A stretch of 64,000 bases of DNA from Acidobacteriota bacterium (lineage in GTDB: Bacteria > Acidobacteriota > Blastocatellia > Chloracidobacteriales > JADJPF01). Both the position numbers and the translations under genes were made by a program. The notes below the pieces were generated by a model, which was given only the letters and a program-made list of their open reading frames with translations, did no database searches and was not told the origin of the DNA. Below, piece by piece: positions 45,309-54,898 of the stretch. The stretch lies in NCBI GenBank assembly GCA_016213785.1, contig JACQZQ010000104.1, positions 43,346 to 107,345 of the forward strand, read 5' to 3'. Numbering within the stretch: the first letter of the stretch is position 1; every line of letters begins with the position of its first letter.

Positions 45309-47294
45309 ATGCCTCGCCCAAATGAACAAATAGGCCCTTACACCCTAATTCGCCAACTTGGACGCGGGGGATTTGGGGTTGTCTGGTTAGCTGAACGACG
45401 TGGAGCATTAGCCACTACTAAAGTAGCATTAAAATTGTTGCTTGATGATGAACCTGACCTAAATGCCATTTCTCAAGAATCCCAATTATGGGCACAAGCT
45501 GGTGGTCATACTAATGTCCTTCCAATTATTGAAGCAGATATTTATGATAGTCAGGTAGTAATTGCTAGCGAATATGCACCTGATGGCTCTTTAGATAGCT
45601 GGATGAAAGAACATGGAGGTAGCTCACCTTCTTTAGAATCTGCTGTTTCTATTTCTATAGGAATACTTGCTGGCCTTGAACATCTTCACTCTAAAAAAAT
45701 TATTCATCGAGACTTAAAACCTGCCAATATACTTCTACAAGGCGAAGTCCCTAGACTTGCTGACTTTGGTTTAGCTAGAGTGCTTAAGTCTAGTGCGCAT
45801 TCTGGTGGTATTGCTGGCACTCCTGCTTATATGTCGCCTGAAGCTTTTGATGGTAAACGCTCAGAACGCTCCGATTTATGGTCAGTAGGGGTAATTTTTT
45901 ATCAGCTATTAGTTGGCAGTCTTCCTTTTCCATCTAAAGATACTGTAACCCTACTTAGGTCTATTATAATGAATGAGCCAGCCCCACTATCTAACTCTAT
46001 CCCTGAGCCACTGCGTCAAGTAGTTTATTATGCTTTAAGAAAAGATCCTGATACTCGCTATCAATCAGCAACAGAAATGCGCATAGCTTTAAGAACAGCA
46101 GCAACCCTAGTTCCAGGCATGATGGCGCTACCTTCATCAGGACAATTAATTGCTCTTTCTCCTTCCAATCCTTTATTTACACCTTCTTCTAGTAAAGAAC
46201 ATTCTGCTATACCACGCTCATCTCCTTTTGCAAAACCCTTTTCAGAGCCTACTCAAACCAATACAGCTTTAGGCCAATTTTTACCACAAGCAAAAGCAGA
46301 ATCTCCTAAAGTAGGACTAGGTTTAGCAGAACCTAAAGTAGGTAGTTTTCTAGAATCTCTACCTTCTCTAGGAGCCTCGGCCATAATCCCAGATCCTAAT
46401 GTAGTAGGCGAAACTGTTAGCGATATGGAACTTCCTTCTGTACAGCTAACTCAAGCCCTAACTTTTAACCTAGTTACTTTACTAGGTAATGGTAAAGTAA
46501 AAGAGCGTAAAAGTAGCCAAGTTCATTATTTTACTGAAGATTTAAGCGATAGTATAAAAATGGATCTAGTTTATATTCCGCCTGCAACATTTACTATGGG
46601 ATCACCTTTTAGCGAAGCTAAAAGAGAGATGTCTGAAGGCCCACAACACAAAGCAACTGTTGCTGGGTTTTATATGAGTAAATACTTAATTACCCAAACA
46701 ATATGGTTTTTAGTTGCTAATTGGCCGCCTATTTATCGTCTTATCCCTCCTCAACCCTCTCAATTTCAAGGTAATGTCTTACCCGTTGAACAAGTGTCTT
46801 GGGAAGATGCAATAGAATTTTGTGCCAGGCTTTCATCTTATACTGGTAGAGAATACCGCCTACCTAGCGAAACAGAGTGGGAATATGCCGCTCGTGCTGG
46901 TCAAAATAGCCCTTTTGCTTTTGGTGATACTATTACAACAGATATTGTTAATTACAATGGAAACTTTCCTTACGGTTCTGCTCCTAAAGGCCAATTTCGT
47001 AATAGCACTACTCCAGTAGGCACAATGGGAGTAGCAAACGCCTTTGGACTTTATGATATGCATGGAAATGTTTATGAGTGGTGTCAAGATATTTGGCATG
47101 ATAATTATAATGGTGCACCTATTGATGGTAGCGCTTGGGAAAGCGGTGGAGATGCTTCTAGACGTGTTTTAAGAGGAGGTTCTTGGTATCATCATGCACA
47201 TAATTGTCGCTCTGCGGCTCGCTTAAGGTCTACTCCTAGTGTTAAAAGTCACTTTTTTGGGTTTCGTGTTGTGGTTTCTGCTGCACAAAGCTAA
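45309..47294 (+). CDS. Ser/Thr kinase fused to an FGE-sulfatase (SUMF1/EgtB/PvdO-like) domain
   Basis: The 661-residue protein has a Hanks-type kinase domain (about residues 9-270) with GRGGFGVV, K42 in VALKL, HRDLKPAN (H133-D135), DFG (152-154) and MSPEAFDG. A Pro/Ser/Leu-rich linker follows (about 275-410), then a formylglycine-generating-enzyme-like domain (about 418-661) with FTMGSPFSE, YRLPSETEWEYAARAG, GNVYEWCQD and RVLRGGSW. No membrane helix separates the two. The FGE-like half may bind or modify a target under kinase control. The TPR-membrane gene follows after 36 bases. Confidence 0.9.
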   Translation: MPRPNEQIGPYTLIRQLGRGGFGVVWLAERRGALATTKVALKLLLDDEPDLNAISQESQLWAQAGGHTNVLPIIEADIYDSQVVIASEYAPDGSLDSWMKEHGGSSPSLESAVSISIGILAGLEHLHSKKIIHRDLKPANILLQGEVPRLADFGLARVLKSSAHSGGIAGTPAYMSPEAFDGKRSERSDLWSVGVIFYQLLVGSLPFPSKDTVTLLRSIIMNEPAPLSNSIPEPLRQVVYYALRKDPDTRYQSATEMRIALRTAATLVPGMMALPSSGQLIALSPSNPLFTPSSSKEHSAIPRSSPFAKPFSEPTQTNTALGQFLPQAKAESPKVGLGLAEPKVGSFLESLPSLGASAIIPDPNVVGETVSDMELPSVQLTQALTFNLVTLLGNGKVKERKSSQVHYFTEDLSDSIKMDLVYIPPATFTMGSPFSEAKREMSEGPQHKATVAGFYMSKYLITQTIWFLVANWPPIYRLIPPQPSQFQGNVLPVEQVSWEDAIEFCARLSSYTGREYRLPSETEWEYAARAGQNSPFAFGDTITTDIVNYNGNFPYGSAPKGQFRNSTTPVGTMGVANAFGLYDMHGNVYEWCQDIWHDNYNGAPIDGSAWESGGDASRRVLRGGSWYHHAHNCRSAARLRSTPSVKSHFFGFRVVVSAAQS

Positions 47295-47330
47295 AAAATT
47301 TAGTTGATTAGCTTATAGTAGGAGAACTAG

Positions 47331-48977
47331 TTGAGGTTTCAAGAAAAATTTTTAGGCACTAAAAACATTAAAACCAATAGCTTAGAAGCCCTATCTTCTT
47401 TTGGTTCACAATCTAGCTTGATTGGATGGAAAGCTAACCAATCATCTCTTGATGCTTTAGAAAAACTACTTCAAAAAACTTTTCAAAACAGTATTGACCG
47501 TGTTATTCATAGACAAGCATTAGCAAGCCCGGAGACTCTTGAAGAGCTAAAACAACAAGAAGTTGAACTTAACTATCTAATTGAAAAATTTAACTATAAT
47601 ACTAAAGAAAACATTGCAGAAAAGTGTCAGCAAATTACAGACTATTTAGGACTAGAATTTTCTCAAATTAGATGGGTAATGGAGCCTTATACCCACACAT
47701 CTAAAAAAGCGTTCCAAAATCTTGTAGATTCACTAAATGACCCAACTAAACAAAGCTTTAAAGAAGCTATTAAGTGCTTTGAAATAGGAGAATATAGTTT
47801 TGCTAAAGAGCAAATTAATAACGTACTTGCTAATAATCGTACTAACTATTTTGCTTATCAATACTTAGGTTTTATTGGGGTAATAGAAGATGATTCTGAA
47901 ACAGCGCTTGTAAATTTTAAGTTTGCACGTAAATTTGCTGATACTGATTACCAAAAAGCTTTAGCTTTTTCACATTTAGCTATTGGTTGCTATGCCTTAG
48001 ATGAACTAGAAAAAGCTATTGAACTTACTGAACGCGCTACTCAAGAATATCCATTACTAGCTAGATTTTGGTATCAATTAGCTAAATATAAAGCCTTAAC
48101 TCAAGATAAGGAAAGTACCTTTTTAGCACTACGTAATGCAATTAAATGTGATTGGACATTTTGGGGTATAGCAATTCTAGATACTCACTTTGACCATCTA
48201 CAAACAGAGCTTAATCAATTTTTTGCTAAACTTCGCCAAGAACAAAAAGAAGAAACTTTAAGCTTAATTACTAATCTAAAAAAAGCTATTGCTACAGCAA
48301 AACAATTTGGAGCAGGCTATAATCTTTCAAAATCTATAACAACTCTTGCAAGCTTAGAAGAATGCTATCCTAATAGCCATATTTTCAACTATTTAGAACT
48401 TATACTTCAAGCAAGTGAGTGCCATAATAATGTTTTTCAAATCTCAGAAAAATACTTAAAAGATCGTATTTCAGAAAAACGTAGTTTTCTAACTCAACAA
48501 GATGCCAATAAAGTACGCGATATAAAAGACTTAGAATTACCAATAGCAGCACTTGCCCAAGAAAAAAAACAGTTAAAACTACTTCATACAAGTTGGAATA
48601 TAGGTTGTGGCGGTTATGTTTTATTAAACCTATTTTCTTTAGTTTTAATAGTTTGCCTAGTGCTCTTTATCTCTCCAAAATCTTTACTAATGCCCTCACC
48701 AATACATATTAATTACTTAAATACAATCATAATTTTACTTTTATCAACGGCTCTTGCACTAGTAATTCCATTAGTTATTAATCGTATTAGCTATATAAAT
48801 AAAGTTACTGCAAAAGAAAGAAAAATAGAACAAGAAATTCAAAATAAAAAACGTACTACAAGACAACAAAAAACTAAAATAGAAGAAGAATCCAAAGTTC
48901 TTAAATCTAAGACAGAAGAAGAGTTAAAACAACTAGAAAACCTTTTGGAAATTTGTCAAAATAAACGATATTTATAA
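47331..48977 (+). CDS. TPR-containing membrane protein with coiled-coil tail
   Basis: The 548-residue protein begins with a helical region and a run of TPR-like repeats (about residues 140-270: SFAKEQINNVL, AYQYLGFIGVIEDDSETAL, AIGCYALDELEKAIELTERA). A central helical segment follows, then two membrane helices (about 425-450 and 465-490) and a Lys/Glu-rich coiled-coil tail. The start is TTG 47331 with GGAG seven bases upstream. It follows the kinase-FGE gene by 36 bases and is probably its partner, perhaps tethering the kinase's targets to the membrane. No enzymatic motif is seen. Confidence 0.75.
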   Translation: MRFQEKFLGTKNIKTNSLEALSSFGSQSSLIGWKANQSSLDALEKLLQKTFQNSIDRVIHRQALASPETLEELKQQEVELNYLIEKFNYNTKENIAEKCQQITDYLGLEFSQIRWVMEPYTHTSKKAFQNLVDSLNDPTKQSFKEAIKCFEIGEYSFAKEQINNVLANNRTNYFAYQYLGFIGVIEDDSETALVNFKFARKFADTDYQKALAFSHLAIGCYALDELEKAIELTERATQEYPLLARFWYQLAKYKALTQDKESTFLALRNAIKCDWTFWGIAILDTHFDHLQTELNQFFAKLRQEQKEETLSLITNLKKAIATAKQFGAGYNLSKSITTLASLEECYPNSHIFNYLELILQASECHNNVFQISEKYLKDRISEKRSFLTQQDANKVRDIKDLELPIAALAQEKKQLKLLHTSWNIGCGGYVLLNLFSLVLIVCLVLFISPKSLLMPSPIHINYLNTIIILLLSTALALVIPLVINRISYINKVTAKERKIEQEIQNKKRTTRQQKTKIEEESKVLKSKTEEELKQLENLLEICQNKRYL

Positions 48978-48991
48978 ATAGAAACTATTTA

Positions 48992-49750
48992 TTAAGGAAT
49001 GCTATAACCAAATTTCTCTAAAATATGTTGTGCTTTTTGTCCTGTAAGAAACCTGTCAAAATCCTTAGCAAGTTCTATTTGTTTACTCTTTTTTACAACC
49101 CCTAAAGCTTGATTTATAGGTTTATGAAGCTTTTCATCAACAGCAAGAAAATTTTCTCCAGGCTTAATAAGTGACATAGGAATAAATCCAAGCTCAACAT
49201 TACCAGTTTTAATATATTGATAAACACTACTTACATTTTCACCATAGACAATTCTAGGTTCAAGCTTTTCCCAGACACCCAAATTCTGTAAGCTTTCCTT
49301 AGCAGCAGCTCCATAAGGTGCAATATCAGGTGTAGCTATTGCAATTCTCCTAAAGTCTTCTTTTACTATATCTTCTAAAGCTAAAGGGACTAGTTTTATA
49401 TTTTGAGGCCAAGTCAAAACTAGTTTTCCACGAGCATAAATTCTTTTAGTACCAGGTAGAATCTCGCCTTTAGCCTCTAAAGCCTCAACAGTTTTAACAT
49501 CTGCTGAAACAAATAAATCAAAAGGGGCGGCATTCTCAATTTGTTTGGCAAGCATTCCACTAGCACCAAAACTAAAAACAACTTCTGCGCCTGTTTCTAG
49601 CTGAAATTCTTTAGCAATTTCCTTAAAAGCAGGCTCAACATTAGCAGCAGCAGCAATTGTAAGCTTTTTACTATCTATTTTTTGTGCGCTACTACAGGCA
49701 ATTATACTTACTAGGATAAAAAAAATTAAAAATAATATTGTTTGTTTCAT
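48992..49750 (-). CDS. modA: molybdate ABC transporter substrate-binding lipoprotein
   Basis: The 252-residue protein has a signal peptide with lipobox SIIAC and then the ModA pattern: LTIAAAANVEPAFKEIAKEF, VVFSFGASGMLAKQI, PFDLFVSADVKTVEALEAKG, IAIATPDIAPYGAAAKE and VYGENVSSVYQYIKTGNVELGFI. It binds molybdate (or tungstate) outside the membrane for an ABC importer. No modB or modC is adjacent. ATG 49750 puts the signal sequence at the start; an upstream in-frame start at 49780 would precede it with ten hydrophilic residues. It is convergent with the TPR gene and diverges from queF. Confidence 0.9.
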   Translation of the reverse strand: MKQTILFLIFFILVSIIACSSAQKIDSKKLTIAAAANVEPAFKEIAKEFQLETGAEVVFSFGASGMLAKQIENAAPFDLFVSADVKTVEALEAKGEILPGTKRIYARGKLVLTWPQNIKLVPLALEDIVKEDFRRIAIATPDIAPYGAAAKESLQNLGVWEKLEPRIVYGENVSSVYQYIKTGNVELGFIPMSLIKPGENFLAVDEKLHKPINQALGVVKKSKQIELAKDFDRFLTGQKAQHILEKFGYSIP

Positions 49751-49874
49751 AAAATTTTCTCTAGTTAAATTTAAGCCCAAAATCCGCAGTCTACTTGATA
49801 GACTCTCTTATATATCCTAATCTATTTAGTTTGTTAAAGACTAAAATTAAAGAGAATAAGGAGAAAGCTTAAGA

Positions 49875-50261
49875 ATGTCTACAGGATATACAGAAAAAGA
49901 AGCTAAAGCAGGAATAGACGCAGTATTACCAGCAATTGATTGCTGGCCTAATCAATTTAAGGGCTATGAAATTGAAATAGAAATCCCTGAATTTACCTCA
50001 ATTTGCCCTAAAACAGGACTCCCAGACTTTGGTACAATTACTATTCGCTATGAGCCAGATAAATATTGTGTTGAACTAAAATCTCTTAAGCAATATTTTT
50101 TGGAGTATAGAAATATAGGAATTTTTTATGAAAATGTTATAAACCGTGTATTAAACGATTTTGTAACAGCTTGCCAACCAGTTTGGGCAGAAGTAATAGG
50201 TGAATTTACGCCTAGAGGAGGCATTCGCTCAAAGGCTAAAGTACGTTATCCTCGCCCCTAG
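49875..50261 (+). CDS. queF: NADPH-dependent preQ0 reductase
   Basis: The 128-residue protein is a short (unimodular) QueF. It has the catalytic cysteine C44 in FTSICPKTGLPDFG with D51, then VELKSLKQYF, EYRNIGIFYENV and the C-terminal GEFTPRGGIRSK. It reduces the nitrile of preQ0 to preQ1 for queuosine in tRNA. Where the Bacillus-type enzyme has FHE, this one has F84-Y85-E86; some short QueFs vary at this place. GGAG lies before the ATG. I saw no preQ1 riboswitch in the 124-base spacer. Confidence 0.92.
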   Translation: MSTGYTEKEAKAGIDAVLPAIDCWPNQFKGYEIEIEIPEFTSICPKTGLPDFGTITIRYEPDKYCVELKSLKQYFLEYRNIGIFYENVINRVLNDFVTACQPVWAEVIGEFTPRGGIRSKAKVRYPRP

Positions 50262-50429
50262 TTTTAAGGGTATCAAAACCCTAATTTATGGCTTAATAGA
50301 ATGGTTTGTTTATCTTAAATAGTGCTGAGAAAGGTTGTTTGGGAAAAATTTTTCAGCTAGTATGGCTTTTTCCTAAGTAGCAGTAATATATTAATCTTAA
50401 AGCAAATAAAATAATTTGGAGGATAATTT

Positions 50430-51026
50430 ATGTCTAGCGGAAATAAAGCCTATGAAAAGAAAACCTTTGATCTTTCTAGTCTTAATGGTATTTCAGATAA
50501 ACAGCTAGAAATTCACTTTGCGCTTTATGCTGGTTATGTAACTAATACCAATTTACTTAATGAAAAGATCAGTGAAATGCTAAAAACCGGCAAAGGCGGG
50601 ACACCAGAATATGCAGAACTAAAGCGCCGTTTAGGATTTGAATATAATGGAATGCGTTTACATGAATATTACTTTGGTAATATGACAAAAAGCCCTAAAG
50701 AACTAGCTAGTGATTCTAAACTACGTGCTCAACTTGATAATGTTTTTGGTAGCTATGATAGCTGGAAAGAAGATTTTGTTAAAGTTGGAACAATGCGCGG
50801 AGTAGGCTGGGCAATTCTTTACCAAGACCCTACTAATGGTAATCTTTCTAATCATTGGATTACACTTCACGAAGAAGGAAATCCAGCAGGTTTTCGTCCT
50901 CTACTGGTTATGGATATTTGGGAACATGCTTTTATGGTTGATTATAAACCAGCAGAAAGAGCCAAATACATTGAGGCATTTTTCTCCAATATTTGCTGGG
51001 ATAGTGTAGAAGCACGTATAAGCTAA
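50430..51026 (+). CDS. Fe/Mn superoxide dismutase family protein
   Basis: The 198-residue protein has all four metal ligands of Fe/Mn-SOD: H29 (EIHFALYAGYVTNTN), H78 (RLHEYYF), D162 and H166 (MDIWEHAF). GVGWAILY and the ending NICWDSVEARI also fit. Divergent features (HFALYAGYV in place of HHxxYV, MRLHEYYFGNM in place of NHxFxW) match a less-studied branch found in anaerobes and environmental bacteria. It removes superoxide in the cytoplasm; there is no signal peptide. Metal preference cannot be told. GGAGGA precedes the ATG. Confidence 0.9.
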   Translation: MSSGNKAYEKKTFDLSSLNGISDKQLEIHFALYAGYVTNTNLLNEKISEMLKTGKGGTPEYAELKRRLGFEYNGMRLHEYYFGNMTKSPKELASDSKLRAQLDNVFGSYDSWKEDFVKVGTMRGVGWAILYQDPTNGNLSNHWITLHEEGNPAGFRPLLVMDIWEHAFMVDYKPAERAKYIEAFFSNICWDSVEARIS

Positions 51027-51206
51027 GTTTTTTAACTTCAAGGGTAAAAACTTGGAAAGAAAAATCTATTAATCACACCTAAGGCATAACCGCTAAAAAG
51101 TTAGTTGTTATGCCTTAATTTTTCAAAAATAGAGCCACTTTCTAAGAAAATTTTGCTATACTTGCAACTTGCTTCTGAGATTTTCAAGAGGAACCCTCAA
51201 AAATCC

Positions 51207-52964
51207 ATGTACTATCTTATTATTTATTCACCTGGACTGCCCCCGCGCACGGTTTGGCTTAACCAAGGTAAACAAACCATTGGCCGTTCTAGCCGCGCTG
51301 ATATAAATATTAATGACTCTTTTGCCTCTCGTATTCATGCGGTTTTAGAACTGCGTGGGGATAATTACTGTTTAACTGATCTAGGTAGCCAAAATGGAAC
51401 TTACTATAATGAGTCTAGGGTAACTAGGGAAATAAACCTACTGCCTGGAGATCGTATTAGAATAGGCGAAACAGAACTTCATTACTATAAAGAATCTGCT
51501 GAAGGTGCTAGTACTAAGACTAGTGTTATTTTCCATAATCAAACTAGTCAGAGTCCAGAAGTTACTCTTGGGCCTGAGCCTGGAACAAGGATGTCACGTG
51601 TTTTAGTTCCTTCTTCTACACAACTTCTTTCTGATAAGCAATTACAAAGAAAAGCAGCTAAAGATTTTGTTGACCATGCACAACAACGCGATTTACTAGC
51701 TTTAGTAAGCAAAGTAGGTCTAATGCTTTCTGATTGGTCACTTGATCAATTACTAGAAAATATACTAGATATAGTGTTTGAAAATATCCAAGCTGATCGT
51801 GGATTTTTATTATTAACAGATAAAAATAATTCTGACTTAATTTGTAAAGTTGCTCGTTACCGTGTCCCACCAACAACAGGACAAACTCCAGAAGTAGCAA
51901 TAAGCCGTCATATTTCTGAAATGGTAATGCAACAAAAATCTGTTTTAACTTCTGATGCTCAACAAGATGACCGTTTTGCAGGTGCTCAATCTATTGTACT
52001 TGCTGGAATGCGTTCTTGTATGGCTGTACCTCTAGCCCTTCATGAACAAGTCTTAGGAATGATTTATGTAGATAATCCTTATGAGCGGCGTTTTAGCGAA
52101 GACGATTTAAGAGTTTTAACTACGATTGCATCAGTAGCAGCAATTAAAGTTGAACAAGCTAGATTTTTAGCTGAACATTTAGAAAAACAACGCTTAGAAC
52201 AAGAACTAGAAGTAGCAGCAATCATTCAAAAGCGTATTCTTCCTCAAGAACCCCCTTCTAGCGAAGGTTTAGAGATTGTTGGGGTCAATATTCCTTGTCA
52301 TACAGTAGGGGGAGATTACTTTGATTTTGTTATAAGTAATCCAAGTAGTATTGGGTTTTGTATTGCTGATGTTTCTGGAAAAGGTATTCCTGCGGCATTA
52401 CTGGTATCTACATTACAAGCAACTTTTCGAGCAACTATTGAACAACCCGATCTACTTGAAGCCCTAGGTCGTATTAATAAAGTTATTTGTCGTAGTACTC
52501 CATCTTACAGCTATATTACATTTTTCTATGGTTTATTTAACAAACATTCAAAATCTTTTACCTCAATTAATGCAGGTCATAACTCTCCAGTAGTGATTAA
52601 AAAGGGTGGTAAGGTTATTAGACTGGAAAAAGGTGGTTTTTGTTTAGGAATGTTTGAACGTGTTAATTATGAGTTTGAAGAAACTTTTTTAGATGATGGA
52701 GATTTAGTTTGCCTCTACACCGATGGAGTAACAGAGGCAACAAATTCTAGCGAAGAAGAGTTTAGCGAACAACGTTTAATCTCATTTTTACAAGAAAACC
52801 GTACTCTATCTTTAGATGAACTTTCTAAACAGCTTTATAGAGAAATTGAAAACTTTGTTGGTGATGCTCCTCAACACGATGACTTAACTTATGTGCTATT
52901 TCGCCTAGAAAGCGACCCTGTTGATGGGGAAACTATTATTTTTGATATACCTGATGAGGATTAA
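51207..52964 (+). CDS. FHA-GAF-PP2C (SpoIIE/RsbU-type) phosphatase
   Basis: The 585-residue protein has three domains. The FHA domain (about residues 5-100) has TIGRSSRADI, ASRIHAVL and GSQNGTYYN. The GAF domain (about 165-320) contains ILDIVFENIQADRGFLLL. The PPM/SpoIIE phosphatase (about 345-570) has VGGDYFDF, IADVSGKGIPAALL, LYTDGVTEATN and QHDDLTYVLF with its metal aspartates. RsbU-like enzymes of this type free sigma regulators; here phosphothreonine binding by FHA links it to the kinases. Start M 51207 gives the FHA domain directly; the upstream open frame (to 51105) is unlikely to be translated. The SD spacing is long. Confidence 0.9.
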   Translation: MYYLIIYSPGLPPRTVWLNQGKQTIGRSSRADININDSFASRIHAVLELRGDNYCLTDLGSQNGTYYNESRVTREINLLPGDRIRIGETELHYYKESAEGASTKTSVIFHNQTSQSPEVTLGPEPGTRMSRVLVPSSTQLLSDKQLQRKAAKDFVDHAQQRDLLALVSKVGLMLSDWSLDQLLENILDIVFENIQADRGFLLLTDKNNSDLICKVARYRVPPTTGQTPEVAISRHISEMVMQQKSVLTSDAQQDDRFAGAQSIVLAGMRSCMAVPLALHEQVLGMIYVDNPYERRFSEDDLRVLTTIASVAAIKVEQARFLAEHLEKQRLEQELEVAAIIQKRILPQEPPSSEGLEIVGVNIPCHTVGGDYFDFVISNPSSIGFCIADVSGKGIPAALLVSTLQATFRATIEQPDLLEALGRINKVICRSTPSYSYITFFYGLFNKHSKSFTSINAGHNSPVVIKKGGKVIRLEKGGFCLGMFERVNYEFEETFLDDGDLVCLYTDGVTEATNSSEEEFSEQRLISFLQENRTLSLDELSKQLYREIENFVGDAPQHDDLTYVLFRLESDPVDGETIIFDIPDED

Positions 52965-52986
52965 GTTTAGTTTCTTAAGCTTTAGG

Positions 52987-53553
52987 TTAAAAATCTTTAG
53001 GCTTTTCATCTCTTAGCTTAAAAGTACCTTTAGGGTTTTTACGTCTTAAGTGTAATAAAATGGTAAGTGTTATAGGTAAAATTAAGATTGTATAAATAAG
53101 CCCTATTATTTGAATAGGGGTCTGTGCATCGCTAGGCGACCATTCAAAAATTAATATTAAGCCTAAGCAAAAAAGAGTAATAGCTACTGCTGATAAACCC
53201 CAAACCATACCTAAGCGGCTACGATATTGATAGCTAGTCCAAGCAATAACACCCCCTATAGAGCTTAAGATAGGCCCTGTAAGTAGAATTGTCCTTATTT
53301 CAACAAAAGCAGCTATTAAAGCAAAAACAATTGCACCTATTTGTATTAAAGTCATAAGCTCAATATTTCCAGCAGTTATTATTGTCATAGAGCTAGGATT
53401 TGCTCTAGTTGAGGACTCATATGCCTTTGAAGTTAAATCTTTTACTAAAACACACCTAGAACAAACATTATTTTCTGCATCAAAAAGATCTGTTTGGTGG
53501 CAAATATCACAGCGTTTAGGAAAGCTTTGTTGTTTAATTTTTATTTTAGCCAT
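52987..53553 (-). CDS. zinc-ribbon membrane protein of unknown function
   Basis: The 188-residue protein has a classic CxxC...CxxC zinc ribbon near the start (C15, C18, C31, C34) and then four hydrophobic helices (about residues 62-82, 85-105, 110-135, 145-168), ending in a basic tail. The pattern is that of small zinc-ribbon membrane proteins of unknown function. It is convergent with the FHA-GAF-phosphatase gene, 22 bases away. No other motif is seen. Confidence 0.72.
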   Translation of the reverse strand: MAKIKIKQQSFPKRCDICHQTDLFDAENNVCSRCVLVKDLTSKAYESSTRANPSSMTIITAGNIELMTLIQIGAIVFALIAAFVEIRTILLTGPILSSIGGVIAWTSYQYRSRLGMVWGLSAVAITLFCLGLILIFEWSPSDAQTPIQIIGLIYTILILPITLTILLHLRRKNPKGTFKLRDEKPKDF

Positions 53554-53971
53554 AAATTTTATTTAGCTTATTTAGCCTATAGAGCAATAAATAGCGCTTA
53601 AAATAGCGCTTAAAAACACTTTAGTTTACCTTATTGTATAAAACAAATACTTATTATTTACAGAGAATTTAACCATTTTTCATAGTATTATTAAAGTTTT
53701 TAGCTATTTATTTTGCTTATATTAATTAATCTCTAAAAATTTTCTCCTAATATTGCTTCTCATAAATTATGTTAATCGCTATAATTACCGCTATTAAATC
53801 TTTTCTCAAATCAATTTGTGAAATCAACACATAATCAATATTACTTCTGTTCATAGTACTTAATAACTAATTAAGGTGTGTGTTTGCTAAGTAATACTAA
53901 GTTAACTCTTAAATTTCTTAAAAATATAAATGACCAGGTATTTTTGTTAAAATTTTGAAGGGAGATCTCTA
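53554..53971. other. 418-base gene-free AT-rich spacer
   Basis: This spacer precedes the tandem beta-helix genes and diverges toward the zinc-ribbon membrane gene, so it should hold promoters in both directions. Apart from a 12-base tandem repeat at 53590-53613, I see no conserved structure, RNA gene or coding frame with an SD. GGGAGA lies before the ATG at 53972. Confidence 0.5.
53590..53613. repeat. 12-bp tandem duplication containing AGCGCT
   Basis: AATAGCGCTTAA occurs twice head to tail (53590-53601 and 53602-53613). Each copy holds the self-complementary hexamer AGCGCT, so the pair could bind a dimeric regulator, 22 bases from the end of the spacer next to the zinc-ribbon gene. Confidence 0.7.
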
Positions 53972-54883
53972 ATGGAGAAATTTAGCTTTCAGAGGAAAAG
54001 ATTCCTCAGATTTATGATTTTTAGTTTAATTATCGTTGGTCTTATTTTTAGTACAAATTTCCAAAAGAGTGATGTCTCTGCTAATCACCCAGTGTTAGTA
54101 GAAGGCGAAGCAGACTTTGATGGCGATGGACTATTAGGTGCTATGGAAGATACTGATAATGCAACAGATAGAGTTTATGGAACCATCACTGCTGCTCTCT
54201 TAGCTGCTAATGGTGCAGCAAATGCTAACGGTCAAGTTATTGTTGTTACTAATGGCCGTTTCCCAGAAACAATTAAAATACCTAATCCAGATGCGGGACA
54301 AATGACCATTAATGGTGTTACTGTTTTAGAAGCTGCTCCTGGTATTATGGCTGATATTGATGCAGTACTTGCTGGTAATCCCAACAATGCTATGCGTCAA
54401 GCCGCTCCTGGTATTATGATTACTACAGATCAAACTGATAGATCGGTCATTTTACGCAATCTTAATATTCGTAACTGGACAGATGGAATTTTAGTTTCAG
54501 GTGCATCTCGTGTACAAATTGTTAATTGTCGGTTAGATAGCAATATAACTTTTGGTATTCGTGCTCAAGGAACTTCAAGGGTTATGATTAGTGGAACAAC
54601 AGTTAATGCTTCTGGTATGAGATTTAATCCAATGCCAAGCACTCCTAACCCAGGAACAGGTATTCGCTTTGAAGAACAAGCAAGTGGTACTGTTGTTGAC
54701 AGCATTATTTCTGGCAACCTAGCAACAGGCTTAAGCAATGCTTCTAGCCGTCAAGTTTTACTTGCTAGAAATGCTATTTTTGATAATGGTACAAATGTTT
54801 CTGGCACATCAGCATCTTCTTTTGCCAAGCTTTCTGAAGATATTCAGATAGAAGTAGATGATAACCAATCCAATAATAAGTAA
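53972..54883 (+). CDS. secreted right-handed beta-helix protein A
   Basis: The 303-residue protein has a basic start, a signal helix (about 13-35), and then a parallel beta-helix of NosD type: repeated RNLNIRNWTDGILVSG, RVQIVNCRLDSN and RVMISGTTVNAS turns. Near the mature N-terminus is VLVEGEADFDGDGLLGAMED, whose DFDGDG resembles a calcium-binding EF/dockerin loop. It is paralogous to the next gene (roughly half identical by eye), with the same VSANHPVLVEGE start of the mature region. The ATG follows GGGAGA. Surface or extracellular location is expected; no catalytic residues are evident. Confidence 0.82.
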   Translation: MEKFSFQRKRFLRFMIFSLIIVGLIFSTNFQKSDVSANHPVLVEGEADFDGDGLLGAMEDTDNATDRVYGTITAALLAANGAANANGQVIVVTNGRFPETIKIPNPDAGQMTINGVTVLEAAPGIMADIDAVLAGNPNNAMRQAAPGIMITTDQTDRSVILRNLNIRNWTDGILVSGASRVQIVNCRLDSNITFGIRAQGTSRVMISGTTVNASGMRFNPMPSTPNPGTGIRFEEQASGTVVDSIISGNLATGLSNASSRQVLLARNAIFDNGTNVSGTSASSFAKLSEDIQIEVDDNQSNNK

Positions 54884-54898
54884 TTAAGGAGAAGAAAA

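Noticed and set aside
49781..49874. preQ1 riboswitch before queF
   Set aside because: The spacer lacks the C-rich stem-loop and the A-rich tail of known preQ1 classes.
48992..50261. A complete molybdate transport operon
   Set aside because: Only modA is present; the neighbours are queF and a TPR protein, with no permease or ATPase.
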